DNA from: an uncultured Lachnospiraceae bacterium | Lineage (GTDB): Bacteria > Bacillota > Clostridia > Lachnospirales > Lachnospiraceae | Length of the DNA: 64,000 bases | Assembly (NCBI GenBank): GCA_910577735.1 | Contig: CAJTOO010000014.1 | Location: 76,735 to 140,734, forward strand | Direction: 5' to 3' | Shown here: piece after piece, positions 44,157-51,539 of the stretch | How positions within the stretch are numbered: position 1 is the stretch's first letter | Layout: every line of letters begins with the position of its first letter | Program-made: the position numbers and the translations under genes | Notes under the pieces: model-generated | Told to the model about the DNA's origin: nothing | Seen by the model: only the letters and a program-made list of their open reading frames with translations | The model's database searches: none

Positions 44157-44345
44157 CTAATGTATGATATCAGATACCCTGTCAGTCATCTTGGCATGGT
44201 CGATGACCAGGTTCTCAAACTTTTTTGTAAAATCATCACCATCCATGCTCATCACATATCTGTATATCCGTTCATCGAGCCGGATAGATTTATGGATATT
44301 TCTTTTAAAATCAATTACAAAATTACCAAAATATTTTCTGTTCAT
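44157..44345 (-). CDS. Small ribbon-helix-helix-like protein
   Basis: A 62-residue protein; AGGTGG precedes the ATG at 44345. The stretch KSIRLDERIYRYVMSMDGDD then FTKKFENLVIDH resembles the Arc/CopG fold: a beta strand followed by two helices. The operator cluster directly downstream in the transcript is a natural target. It may control copy number or lysogeny. The fold call is by eye only. Confidence 0.5.
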   Translation of the reverse strand: MNRKYFGNFVIDFKRNIHKSIRLDERIYRYVMSMDGDDFTKKFENLVIDHAKMTDRVSDIIH

Positions 44346-44354
44346 AACTGCCAC

Positions 44355-44642
44355 CTATACCTTTCCGATTCCACCAGCCAGAGCAGTGAGAGATATTTTT
44401 GAGAAGATTTCTTTGATAACAATATAGGCCAATTTCTTAACAAGAACAAAAGCATAATAGACTAGGATACAGTTCAACCAAGCTAACATCATAGTAGAAC
44501 AAATATCAAAAGGCAGGAACCAATTCATGAAAGAAAGATATTCCATACCACTGACCTGGATTGATTCCAGAATAGGTACAAAAGGATCATCCGGCAATAT
44601 ACTGTAAATGGCTATGATAACAACTTCTATGATCTTCCACAT
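44355..44642 (-). CDS. pVI-like minor coat/membrane protein
   Basis: A 95-residue hydrophobic protein with about three membrane segments (WKIIEVVIIAIYSIL, MMLAWLNCILVYYAFVLVKK and a C-terminal amphipathic helix). The ATG at 44642 has AAAGGA nine bases upstream. It starts directly after the pIII-like gene, the position of gene VI in filamentous phages, where pVI and pIII cap one end of the virion. Assignment rests on order, size and topology; no sequence motif proves it. Confidence 0.55.
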   Translation of the reverse strand: MWKIIEVVIIAIYSILPDDPFVPILESIQVSGMEYLSFMNWFLPFDICSTMMLAWLNCILVYYAFVLVKKLAYIVIKEIFSKISLTALAGGIGKV

Positions 44643-44644
44643 GA

Positions 44645-46570
44645 TCAATCATCCTTTCTAACAGATACTATCTTTACTGTCCAATTGACGAGCGTATAGA
44701 CAAACATCAGAGTAAACAATAACCTGCTGATCTTGCTCAATGGTTCAAACGGTGACATATCAATGATGATATATTCTTCGATCCCATAACGTTCTATCAC
44801 GATCGGCAGACGGAAGACCGGAGCACCATTTTTCTTTTCTACTGGTTCTCTGGAATGACCACCACCCCCATGATCATCTGAGTAAGTCGATATCCCAGAA
44901 TCATCAGACAAGTTAGATAAAAACGTCAGCAGATAATATAGATCCCATGGGATACAAAATGGAAATTTATTCTTTAAATCTATATTCAGATCTCCAATAG
45001 AATCAGATATAGAAGGAACTAACTCATCTGCTGGAAGTTCAACAACATCAGGATCCGGTTTAATACCCGGATCAGGATCAACACCAGGATCAGGATTAAC
45101 ACCTGGCCCCGGATCTGGCTTTATGTCCGGATCAGGATCAGGTTTTATACTTGGATCCGGTAAGATAGCTGGATTTCTAGAAGGATCAATAGTAGTCTCC
45201 GGATCTAGAACACCAGACGGCCATATGATAGGAGCCTTAGAAGGATCAGGACTAGGTAACGGATAATCATCAGGATTTGTATTTGCAAAATAATCCCGCA
45301 GATAATCATCAAAGGCATCAGCATCAATCTCATTACCAAGAGCATTAAGACCTTGATGAAGCGCAATATTGTTCCAATTACTCAGAGCATTAAGACCAGT
45401 AAGAGGATCTAATAATTTTCCTTTCCAATCGTCTTGGATCCAATCGGCTATCCGATATCCTTCCGCATAATTCAATGCTTTTTCATAACCTTCACCAGTA
45501 GCAAGATAATTTCTCATATCCACCCTAGTAGAAAATATGGGGAAATTAGCAGTAAATGTTGATGTAACATTATAATAATCAGATCTTTGACTGCCATCAT
45601 ATGAAGTAATAGAATCACCTAAAGATTTAGAAATATCTCGAGTAATAACTTCTCCATCTGTTATAAATCTGCCAGTACCACCTTGACTAAAACTATCAGT
45701 TCCATACCTAGAATCAAATTTATATACTTGATGATGATAAGAGACATATTCACGGCCATTAGAGTCTAAACCAGTCTGAATATAATTAAAACCTGCAACA
45801 CGAACATTTGTAGAGCCAGAACGGATATATGTATCCATATGAGAAGAATGTTCAGCCTTCCAAGGTTCATAATACATATATCGATTATGGACAGTCCATA
45901 CATATGTATATGTATTTCCAGCACTCTGATCAGTAACATCAGCAGGAGTAAACATAGTCGCATGTCCCTCTAGGTCAGAAGAATAAATAGATTCCTCACC
46001 ATTCTGATATTTATCATACTGTTCTCTGATAACAGAACCAAGGATAGTGGCAAAACCTACAGAACAACATCCAGATAAATTTTTTACATTACCAGAAAAC
46101 TTAATTAAATTATCAACGATACCACCTTCATCATCGTCATTGTCATCATCATCAGGCTTTTTTCCACCCTGAATAACTTGAAAAGATGTTTCCGCAACTG
46201 CCTTAACTGCATTAGAACCAAAAACATAACTTTGTCCAGCTTTATCGATAAATCCAATTAACGGAAGATTTGGAGGTGAAGCAGAATTTAATAAATTATG
46301 TCCATTTATATATGTAATAGTACTATATCCCATACTTACTATCTGATCATCAGACAGACTATTCATCTCAATCGGCGCATTGGCATATGCTACTGTACCA
46401 ATATAAAAACATATCGCATACATTGCCGCCGCTGACAATCCAACTGCAACACCTTCTGCCACCGCTTCAACATTTTCCATATGATTAGAATCAAAATATT
46501 TTGTACCAATTGACAATGAAAGAATAATAATACATAATGTAGTACAAAAGAATCGTTTTAAGAATCTCAT
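44645..46570 (-). CDS. pIII-like adsorption protein with Asp-Pro repeat
   Basis: A 641-residue secreted, membrane-anchored protein, the largest of the element. GGAGGTAATTA precedes the ATG. It has an N-terminal signal or membrane segment (FFCTTLCIIILSLSIG), a large outer domain, a Pro/Asp-rich spacer near residues 445-520 with repeated KPDPD/NPDPG-like units, a glycine/histidine patch (DDHGGGGHS) and one C-terminal membrane helix (LLFTLMFVYTLVNWTVKI). Signal, host-binding domain, flexible spacer and C-terminal anchor is the layout of filamentous-phage pIII. The receptor is unknown. Confidence 0.7.
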   Translation of the reverse strand: MRFLKRFFCTTLCIIILSLSIGTKYFDSNHMENVEAVAEGVAVGLSAAAMYAICFYIGTVAYANAPIEMNSLSDDQIVSMGYSTITYINGHNLLNSASPPNLPLIGFIDKAGQSYVFGSNAVKAVAETSFQVIQGGKKPDDDDNDDDEGGIVDNLIKFSGNVKNLSGCCSVGFATILGSVIREQYDKYQNGEESIYSSDLEGHATMFTPADVTDQSAGNTYTYVWTVHNRYMYYEPWKAEHSSHMDTYIRSGSTNVRVAGFNYIQTGLDSNGREYVSYHHQVYKFDSRYGTDSFSQGGTGRFITDGEVITRDISKSLGDSITSYDGSQRSDYYNVTSTFTANFPIFSTRVDMRNYLATGEGYEKALNYAEGYRIADWIQDDWKGKLLDPLTGLNALSNWNNIALHQGLNALGNEIDADAFDDYLRDYFANTNPDDYPLPSPDPSKAPIIWPSGVLDPETTIDPSRNPAILPDPSIKPDPDPDIKPDPGPGVNPDPGVDPDPGIKPDPDVVELPADELVPSISDSIGDLNIDLKNKFPFCIPWDLYYLLTFLSNLSDDSGISTYSDDHGGGGHSREPVEKKNGAPVFRLPIVIERYGIEEYIIIDMSPFEPLSKISRLLFTLMFVYTLVNWTVKIVSVRKDD

Positions 46571-46608
46571 TAATTACCTCCACATTAAAATACAAAAAGG
46601 AAAAAACT

Positions 46609-46869
46609 ATGCAACAATTTAAAAATTGCTTAGAGATTATCACAATGGCCTGTTTTCTAATATTTATGTTCAAACAGCTTGCCATCCCTTCCCTTAAAGA
46701 AGTCAAGCCCAAGGAAGAAAAACCTAAAAAGAAGAGAAGGCTCAAATATTTCCGCAGGTTACGTATTCCCTACCGGGGAAAAACGACTATGTATAAATAT
46801 GATCAAAAATATGGATACATAAATAGCGCCTGGGAAGAAGTAGAAAAACCTAAACGATCTAAAAAATAA
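46609..46869 (+). CDS. Small basic membrane-anchored protein, divergent to the pIII-like gene
   Basis: An 86-residue protein with AAAGGA before the ATG. An N-terminal helix (LEIITMACFLIFMFKQLAI) is followed by a very basic tail (about residues 34-55, rich in Lys and Arg, KKKRRLKYFRRL) and YKYDQKYGYINSAWEEV. It is one of only two plus-strand genes in the element, divergent from the pIII-like gene over a 38-base gap. No family is recognised. A DNA- or membrane-surface-binding accessory or superinfection-exclusion protein is possible. Confidence 0.6.
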   Translation: MQQFKNCLEIITMACFLIFMFKQLAIPSLKEVKPKEEKPKKKRRLKYFRRLRIPYRGKTTMYKYDQKYGYINSAWEEVEKPKRSKK

Positions 46870-46873
46870 GATA

Positions 46874-47107
46874 TCACCCTTCCCATTCAACACCTTTGAT
46901 ATCGGCCCGGATGATCTGGTACAGCTTTTCAGCATTTCTCAGACAGTTAAAAGCATAGACCAGATCATCCCCGATATATACGTTATAGCTGATCGGCACT
47001 GCACTGACTGACAATTCCGTAGCACTATTGATATCAGTGGACATTAATCCGATACTGTCATTTTCTTTCGCATCCTTGATCTTTTCCTGTTCATACATCA
47101 TACCCAT
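46874..47107 (-). CDS. Small hypothetical phage-element protein
   Basis: A 77-residue soluble protein; AAGG lies eight bases before the ATG. The sequence includes LSVSAVPISYNVYIGDDLVYAFN, then LRNAEKLYQIIRADIKG. No family is recognised. It follows a 49-residue gene by five bases, in the group downstream of rep. Confidence 0.55.
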   Translation of the reverse strand: MGMMYEQEKIKDAKENDSIGLMSTDINSATELSVSAVPISYNVYIGDDLVYAFNCLRNAEKLYQIIRADIKGVEWEG

Positions 47108-47112
47108 ATCAT

Positions 47113-47262
47113 TTACCTTGCCTTTCTATTCTTTTGTAAGAACATGCCATAATCTTTAGGGCTTATCACAGTCTCCTTTTCCCGGTCAAAACGATAATAA
47201 CCTTTTCTCCCACATCTTATATTCTTATCTTTTGTATAAAGAGTTGAGATATCTTTACTCAT
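47113..47262 (-). CDS. Tiny basic hypothetical protein
   Basis: A 49-residue protein (MSKDISTLYTKDKNIRCGRK and on to FLQKNRKAR) whose ATG overlaps the end of the upstream membrane-protein gene by eight bases, indicating coupled translation. It is strongly basic, so nucleic-acid binding is possible. No family is recognised. Confidence 0.5.
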   Translation of the reverse strand: MSKDISTLYTKDKNIRCGRKGYYRFDREKETVISPKDYGMFLQKNRKAR

Positions 47263-47503
47263 CTTTTTCACCATACCTTTCCATTGATCCAGCTAAGACC
47301 TTACATAAACCAATAATGATATATATTGCAACAACTGCTAACAAAAAAGACACCAATGCAAAACAAAGATTGATGATAAAGTTTTTATATGAACCCGAAA
47401 GCACAAATAAAAAAATAAAGAAATAAAGAAATCCAATAATCACCCCCAAAATATCAAAAAAATTTCTTATTAAATATTGTGTTAAAAGTTTTATGATTTT
47501 CAT
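47255..47503 (-). CDS. Small two-helix membrane protein downstream of rep
   Basis: An 82-residue protein with two clear membrane segments (FFDILGVIIGFLYFFIFLFV and INLCFALVSFLLAVVAIYII). AAGGGG lies seven bases before the ATG at 47503. It starts eleven bases after the rep stop, so it belongs to the rep transcript. It could be an assembly-channel partner; this is inferred only from topology and location. Confidence 0.55.
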   Translation of the reverse strand: MKIIKLLTQYLIRNFFDILGVIIGFLYFFIFLFVLSGSYKNFIINLCFALVSFLLAVVAIYIIIGLCKVLAGSMERYGEKDE

Positions 47504-47514
47504 ACCCACACCCC

Positions 47515-48564
47515 TTAACCTTTCTTATCGTTCAGATCCAGATCCATCTGCTCAGCATCTTCCAGCCACGGTACTTCCACATCCTTTTCTATCTGCGCCC
47601 ATTCTTCTATAGGTTTGAAACCATATAGGAAATCATGTACGGAAGAGTAGAAGAGTAGTCCTTTATCACCAAAACACTTTACACAAGATATCCGCCTGAG
47701 AAATGCGTTCCAGGTCTCTTCATAGTTCCGCTGCACATCTACATACTGTTCTTTCAAAGAAAGATTACTCAACAGATAGACTTTTGTATAACAGGCAGTC
47801 TTATTGTTATACCTACACGGCAGTTCCAGCGGATATCCGTCCAGATAGTTCAGCATGTCCTGTATCTTCAATGAACTGCGGAATTCTTCAAAGACTAGGA
47901 TATCCTGGCCTTTGTAATTATCAAACGGGTGCATGTAGTCTGTCACCCGGTACACATTCTCATACCCAAACTTTTCCATGACAGTACGTGTCTTACCCTG
48001 GCCTGTCTTACCGAACCAGTACTCAACAGTCAGACTTCTAAATCTATTCTTAAACTCTTCCTGTCTCAGTACCTGACGGCAGTTCTCGATCTTATCAAGC
48101 TTCAGCATGTATTCCGGATTGGCTTCCAGTATCTCATAGTTGCTTAGACCATTCTTGATCATGCTGTAGAGCTGTGATAGGTCATTACGCTTTCCCTGTT
48201 CTTCCTGGGGACATTCACCATACTCTTCAAAAGTGCTGGGTAGGTTAGTCTCTTCCTTATCTGTGCCTTTGTGTTTCCCCTCTTTACGGATATAATCTCT
48301 GTTGTCCTGTGTAGTCCCCCGGCAGTAATCTATATGGGCCTTTGGGAACTTATTCTTTATCATGGAAAAACGCATGGTATTCTTCCGGAAGATAAAGAGA
48401 TGTGTATGGTATGTACCTTCCTTCCCGATCTCATCACACATACACCAGTAAGTGAGGTCTTTGATCGTAGACAATGCCGCTTTTATGTTGTCATGGTCGA
48501 ACCCGTATTTCTCCGGATTATTGAACGTAAGGAGCCATTTACGTGATTGTGTCCTATCGTCCAT
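47515..48564 (-). CDS. rep: CRESS-type replication initiator (HUH endonuclease plus SF3 helicase)
   Basis: A 349-residue rolling-circle initiator. HUH motif I is LLTFNNP (11-17), motif II is H53-T-H55 in THLFIF context, and motif III is Tyr91-I-R-Lys94, a single catalytic tyrosine. The superfamily 3 helicase half has Walker A GKTGQGKTR (185-193), Walker B DILVFEE (221-227), motif C ending in Asn267 (VYLLSN) and an arginine-finger segment FLRRIS (289-294). This two-domain layout is that of circoviruses, geminiviruses and related bacterial CRESS plasmids, not of typical inovirus initiators. The gene lies just downstream of a matching TAGTATTAC stem-loop and iterons. Confidence 0.93.
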   Translation of the reverse strand: MDDRTQSRKWLLTFNNPEKYGFDHDNIKAALSTIKDLTYWCMCDEIGKEGTYHTHLFIFRKNTMRFSMIKNKFPKAHIDYCRGTTQDNRDYIRKEGKHKGTDKEETNLPSTFEEYGECPQEEQGKRNDLSQLYSMIKNGLSNYEILEANPEYMLKLDKIENCRQVLRQEEFKNRFRSLTVEYWFGKTGQGKTRTVMEKFGYENVYRVTDYMHPFDNYKGQDILVFEEFRSSLKIQDMLNYLDGYPLELPCRYNNKTACYTKVYLLSNLSLKEQYVDVQRNYEETWNAFLRRISCVKCFGDKGLLFYSSVHDFLYGFKPIEEWAQIEKDVEVPWLEDAEQMDLDLNDKKG

Positions 48565-48600
48565 CTTCTCATTTTCTCCAATTTATTTTTCTGATCCCCA

Positions 48601-48616
48601 GTTGCGTTGACGCAAC
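48601..48616. repeat. 16-bp palindrome, origin copy
   Basis: GTTGCGTTGACGCAAC, arms of seven bases around TG. An identical 16-mer lies at 43539-43554, inside the 243-residue regulator gene. This copy is 36 bases before the rep start. Confidence 0.8.
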
Positions 48617-48620
48617 CAAA

Positions 48621-48723
48621 ATGTTTCAGAAGTTGCAATGTTTCAGAAGATGTTTCAACAAATGTTTCAACTTTTTTCCTGATAAACACAGCAAAAACTC
48701 AAAAATGTTTCATGTTTCAGAAG
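48621..48723. repeat. Iterons: six copies of ATGTTTCA
   Basis: ATGTTTCA or ATGTTTC begins at 48621, 48638, 48650, 48662, 48705 and 48712; three copies extend to ATGTTTCAGAAG. Spacings are 17, 12, 12, 43 and 7 bases. The last copy runs into the base of the origin hairpin. Iterons beside the hairpin are the binding sites of CRESS Rep proteins. Confidence 0.85.
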
Positions 48724-48756
48724 TTCCCTAGGGGTAATACTAGGCCCTAGGGAACT
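48722..48756 (-). other. Replication origin stem-loop with nonanucleotide TAGTATTAC
   Basis: AGTTCCCTAGGG (48722-48733) pairs perfectly with CCCTAGGGAACT (48745-48756), a 12-bp stem. Read on the minus strand the 11-base loop is CCTAGTATTAC, holding TAGTATTAC at 48742-48734. That nonamer in a hairpin loop is the circovirus-type origin; Rep would nick between TAGTATT and AC. It lies on the same strand as rep, 170 bases upstream. Confidence 0.92.
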
Positions 48757-48800
48757 GCGCGCCCTTGACCGCAGGAACCCGCGCACTATCCTTTAAGAGC

Positions 48801-48826
48801 CATGGGCGGCGCAGGCGCCACCCATG
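48801..48826. other. Second hairpin in the origin region
   Basis: CATGGGCGGCGC pairs with GCGCCACCCATG at 11 of 12 positions around AG. It lies between the origin loop and the Zot gene. Candidates are a packaging signal or a complementary-strand origin, both usually GC-rich hairpins near the filamentous-phage origin. The rest of 48757-48933 holds no gene. Confidence 0.6.
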
Positions 48827-48933
48827 AACAAGGCTAAAACGTGCGCCCCTACGGTAAAGGGTAAAATGCACGCGCCTTTTTATCCTGGCATTAATATTAT
48901 TTTCCCTTTTCTGACGCTCCTGCGCTGTTCTGG

Positions 48934-49677
48934 TCAGTTATCCGCCTCCGCAGAGGCTCCGGCGGATTCCTGCCCGAACAGCTTGTAGCTGTCATAAAAG
49001 TCATAATATTTCTGCTGTCCTGAAAAGAAATGTGAACTTACCTTTGCGTCTTTCTTCTTTACACTCCGCAGTTTTTTGACATATACAAAGAGTTTCCCAC
49101 CGGACAAGAGTCCCATGATCCGGCCGGACAGCTTATAGTTATTTACACAACGGTGTGTAAATTCATACTCAAGGATATTCCGGATCTGTTTATCAATGAC
49201 AGTCTCATCCTGGGATATCAGATAAACGTCAAATCCATAATGACGATGCAGGCGCAGGAACTGGCACCATGCAAGACGGTCTTTCCGGTTCCAGGATCTA
49301 GGGTTAAACAGATCCTGACATTCATCTAAAACAAGGATGGTCTGATGTTCCACAATCTGACCGCGCTGATTCCTCTTATGATACTTAAGAGCATACCCAT
49401 AGAGGCCATCCAGATAAGAGAACCTATCCGCTGGCGGACTCACCCAACGCCTGCCATTATAATAAAGTTTGTATGCACTGTTCAGAAATTCCTGATTAGA
49501 GACATACATAAATACACCGAGCCGACCCGGATGTTTTTCATTGAAACGCTTAAAAGACTCCTCATTTATCTCAAAATTGGCAATGACATTATTGCCTTTT
49601 CGCAGCTGTTTATCTATGATCATAGCCATGTGAAGAGATTTACCGGAACCAGGAGTTCCTGTGAAAAAATTGATCAT
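48934..49677 (-). CDS. Zot/pI-like phage assembly ATPase
   Basis: A 247-residue Zot-domain protein. It opens with Walker A GTPGSGKS (residues 7-14) and has Walker B ILVLDECQD (114-122) followed by FNPRSW, as in Zot/pI proteins, and a later LISQDETVID strand. pI drives filamentous-phage extrusion through the membrane. The usual C-terminal membrane anchor is not evident here; the nearby small membrane proteins could supply it. The start overlaps the end of the upstream 126-residue gene. Confidence 0.9.
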   Translation of the reverse strand: MINFFTGTPGSGKSLHMAMIIDKQLRKGNNVIANFEINEESFKRFNEKHPGRLGVFMYVSNQEFLNSAYKLYYNGRRWVSPPADRFSYLDGLYGYALKYHKRNQRGQIVEHQTILVLDECQDLFNPRSWNRKDRLAWCQFLRLHRHYGFDVYLISQDETVIDKQIRNILEYEFTHRCVNNYKLSGRIMGLLSGGKLFVYVKKLRSVKKKDAKVSSHFFSGQQKYYDFYDSYKLFGQESAGASAEADN

Positions 49678-50054
49678 ACATGACCACCCCCATTCTCAAG
49701 ATCTGTCTTGTTTACTGGATCATCAACATCAAGTAAACAACACCACTCTGTAGAGCAATCCTCATCTGGGAACTCATATGCTTCCTCTGGATAGATGACA
49801 AGTCCATAAACACATAATGGACAATATGGACATTCCGGCATGATACAGGACTGTCCTTTGATATATTCTAGGCGTTCCAGAGCCGCATTGATATTACCGG
49901 CTAGGGAATCATCCTTTGCTTTCACAAGTAAACAGGCCGTTTCATCTTCTGCAGGATCATACAGAAAGCATTCTGTACATCTTTGACTCTCTTCACATAC
50001 AGTCTTTAATGCATTAAGGATCCTGACCAGATCATTTATGTTTATCCTACTCAT
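49674..50054 (-). CDS. Cysteine-rich small protein upstream of zot
   Basis: A 126-residue acidic protein; the ATG at 50054 lies in the overlap with the preceding gene. It has many cysteines in pairs (CEESQRCTECFLYD, CIMPECPYCPLC, EWCCLL), suggesting metal binding. No membrane helix. No family is recognised. It sits in the tightly packed coat-to-zot operon, so a virion-assembly or replication role is possible. Confidence 0.6.
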   Translation of the reverse strand: MSRININDLVRILNALKTVCEESQRCTECFLYDPAEDETACLLVKAKDDSLAGNINAALERLEYIKGQSCIMPECPYCPLCVYGLVIYPEEAYEFPDEDCSTEWCCLLDVDDPVNKTDLENGGGHV

Positions 50055-50238
50055 GACGGTCACCAAACTTTTTGAACAAGAGGACTGCATTATCTATCCA
50101 TTCAAAGACGACATTAAATGCCTCCCTGATATAATCATCTGTTGATATATCACGCAAAGTATGCAGGACTGTCAGTGCCTGGACAAGTCCCATACGGTCT
50201 TTTTCTACCATCACATTTTCATTGTCACATCTTCCCAT
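50047..50238 (-). CDS. Small hypothetical phage-element protein
   Basis: A 63-residue soluble, helical protein (MGLVQALTVLHTLRDIST, then FNVVFEWIDNAVLLFKKFG). AAGGGAG precedes the ATG. It overlaps the next gene by eight bases. No family is recognised. Confidence 0.55.
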   Translation of the reverse strand: MGRCDNENVMVEKDRMGLVQALTVLHTLRDISTDDYIREAFNVVFEWIDNAVLLFKKFGDRHE

Positions 50239-50255
50239 TGCGTTCTCCCTTCTTT

Positions 50256-50360
50256 CTACATCTTCATCCCTGTATTATCTTCGATCCATTCCAGAATCCG
50301 GACAGCCAAGATAGATACCTTTGCACGTATAAGGAAATACAGGTTATCCCAAAATCCCAT
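50256..50360 (-). CDS. Tiny protein downstream of the coat gene terminator
   Basis: A 34-residue protein (MGFWDNLYFLIRAKVSILAV, ending TGMKM) with a good TGAGGTG site six bases before its ATG. The first 25 residues form an amphipathic helix. It lies directly after the coat gene terminator. Size and placement recall the tiny pVII/pIX-type minor coat proteins of filamentous phages; that is inference. Confidence 0.5.
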   Translation of the reverse strand: MGFWDNLYFLIRAKVSILAVRILEWIEDNTGMKM

Positions 50361-50371
50361 TACAACACCTC

Positions 50372-50403
50372 ATTTTTAAAAATGGGGAATGTTTCCATTC
50401 CCC
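50372..50403 (-). terminator. Terminator after the coat protein gene
   Basis: On the minus strand GGGGAATG-GAAA-CATTCCCC is followed by ATTTTTAAAAA. In filamentous phages a terminator right after gene VIII keeps coat expression high. Confidence 0.85.
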
Positions 50404-50423
50404 ACTAGGTCTATATTGCTCGA

Positions 50424-50588
50424 TCAGGATGCGATCGTCCGGAAGAACCCAACACCGAGCCTTACAGCAAGACGGATCCCCATGATCGCTAATCCCGCAG
50501 GAAGCGCCACCACGATCATACCAGTGACATCATCCTTGATAGAATCGACTGCATTGCTAAATGCGGTCTTCATAGCATCTGTCAACAT
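50424..50588 (-). CDS. pVIII-like major coat protein
   Basis: A 54-residue protein. The ATG at 50588 follows AAGGAG with nine bases; an ATG two codons earlier is too close to the site. It starts with a short amphipathic, acidic-to-neutral part (MLTDAMKTAFSNAVDSIKDD), then a membrane helix (VTGMIVVALPAGLAIMGI) and a basic end (RLAVRLGVGFFRTIAS). This is the pattern of filamentous major coat proteins: N-terminal outer surface, hydrophobic core, basic C-terminus facing DNA. There is no cleavable signal, unlike Ff pVIII. A terminator follows. Confidence 0.8.
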   Translation of the reverse strand: MLTDAMKTAFSNAVDSIKDDVTGMIVVALPAGLAIMGIRLAVRLGVGFFRTIAS

Positions 50589-50621
50589 GTGCATACTCTC
50601 CTTTCCGCGCCGCGTCCGGCA

Positions 50622-50780
50622 CTATGATCTTATATTCAAAAAACTCAGAGCCTTGAATATACCATAAGCGAGCAGGTGCAGGCCTGTTGTGAGCATGAAG
50701 CCAGGGATGAACCCGATGACTACCATGTCCTTAAAAAAGCCTATCAACATCTCTATATCGAGATATGTAGAGATATCCAT
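50622..50780 (-). CDS. Small membrane protein before the coat gene
   Basis: A 52-residue protein; the ATG at 50780 follows AGGGGG. It is hydrophobic with one or two helices (MLIGFFKDMVVIGFIPGFML, then GLHLLAYGIFKALSFL). It is nearly the same size as the major coat protein and immediately upstream of it, so it could be a second coat or minor capsid protein. Confidence 0.6.
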   Translation of the reverse strand: MDISTYLDIEMLIGFFKDMVVIGFIPGFMLTTGLHLLAYGIFKALSFLNIRS

Positions 50781-50790
50781 ACAGCACCCC

Positions 50791-51531
50791 CTAACCAACA
50801 CGCATACGTCCAAAGAACGTATCAGCGATACGATTGCCAGCGATCAATGCCAGGAACACACAGATGACTACCAGCACACAAGAGATGATAGAAAGCTGGA
50901 ATGTCATCCCTTCCATGGTCTCTGCATATGCATCCATGTGAGCAATGACAGACTCCTGATAGACAGTCTCCCTTTCGGACATATCTTCCAGGATGCCCAG
51001 CAGTTCTGCCAGGTCTTCATTCACGGCAGGTGCTTCCTCTTCCGGTACTTCCGGCAGTCCTTCCAGGCCTTCATCAGTACCAGTACTATTAGAGATATAA
51101 GCTTCATAATCCTCTATGTATTCCACAGGGACATAACATCCGTTAGAAGCTTCTGCCCATGCTGCACCTTCCATCTCCGCATCCACGAAATAGCCAAAGA
51201 CATCAACATTAGGATAGACATAACAGCCGATCTCTTTGATATAATAGTCGCCCATGGATCCATAATCCCTTTCGGTACTGATCTGTTCCAGGAGGGAGTC
51301 AATACGTTCCTGCAAATTCGCATCCTCTGCATCTGTCCTTTCTTCCGTATCTTCCAGATCTGTCCCTTCCTGCTCATCATCAGAATGATCTGCTGTATCT
51401 TCGCCAGCATCTTCATAAGGATCCCCGTCATACTCCTCAGATCCTTCCTGGCTGTCAACTTCGGAAGAATCCGACTCAGAAATATAACTTTCCTCATAGT
51501 CATTTTCAAAAGATTCAAATTCCATAGTCAT
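50791..51531 (-). CDS. Acidic C-terminally anchored membrane protein
   Basis: A 246-residue protein. The first 75 residues are extremely acidic and disordered (runs of Glu, Asp and Ser), followed by a folded segment with GSMGDYYIKEIGCYVYPNVD, then an acidic linker and a single C-terminal helix (LSIISCVLVVICVFLALIAG) with a short basic tail. It has no signal peptide by eye. Position between small membrane proteins suggests a minor virion or assembly protein. The acidic N-terminus resembling a DNA mimic is notable but unproven. Confidence 0.6.
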   Translation of the reverse strand: MTMEFESFENDYEESYISESDSSEVDSQEGSEEYDGDPYEDAGEDTADHSDDEQEGTDLEDTEERTDAEDANLQERIDSLLEQISTERDYGSMGDYYIKEIGCYVYPNVDVFGYFVDAEMEGAAWAEASNGCYVPVEYIEDYEAYISNSTGTDEGLEGLPEVPEEEAPAVNEDLAELLGILEDMSERETVYQESVIAHMDAYAETMEGMTFQLSIISCVLVVICVFLALIAGNRIADTFFGRMRVG

Positions 51532-51539
51532 CCATTGCT

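Noticed and set aside
48483..48689. 68-residue minus-strand frame overlapping the rep start
   Set aside because: It runs through the iterons, the 16-bp palindrome and into rep in another frame, without a good start signal; the region is better explained as the origin.
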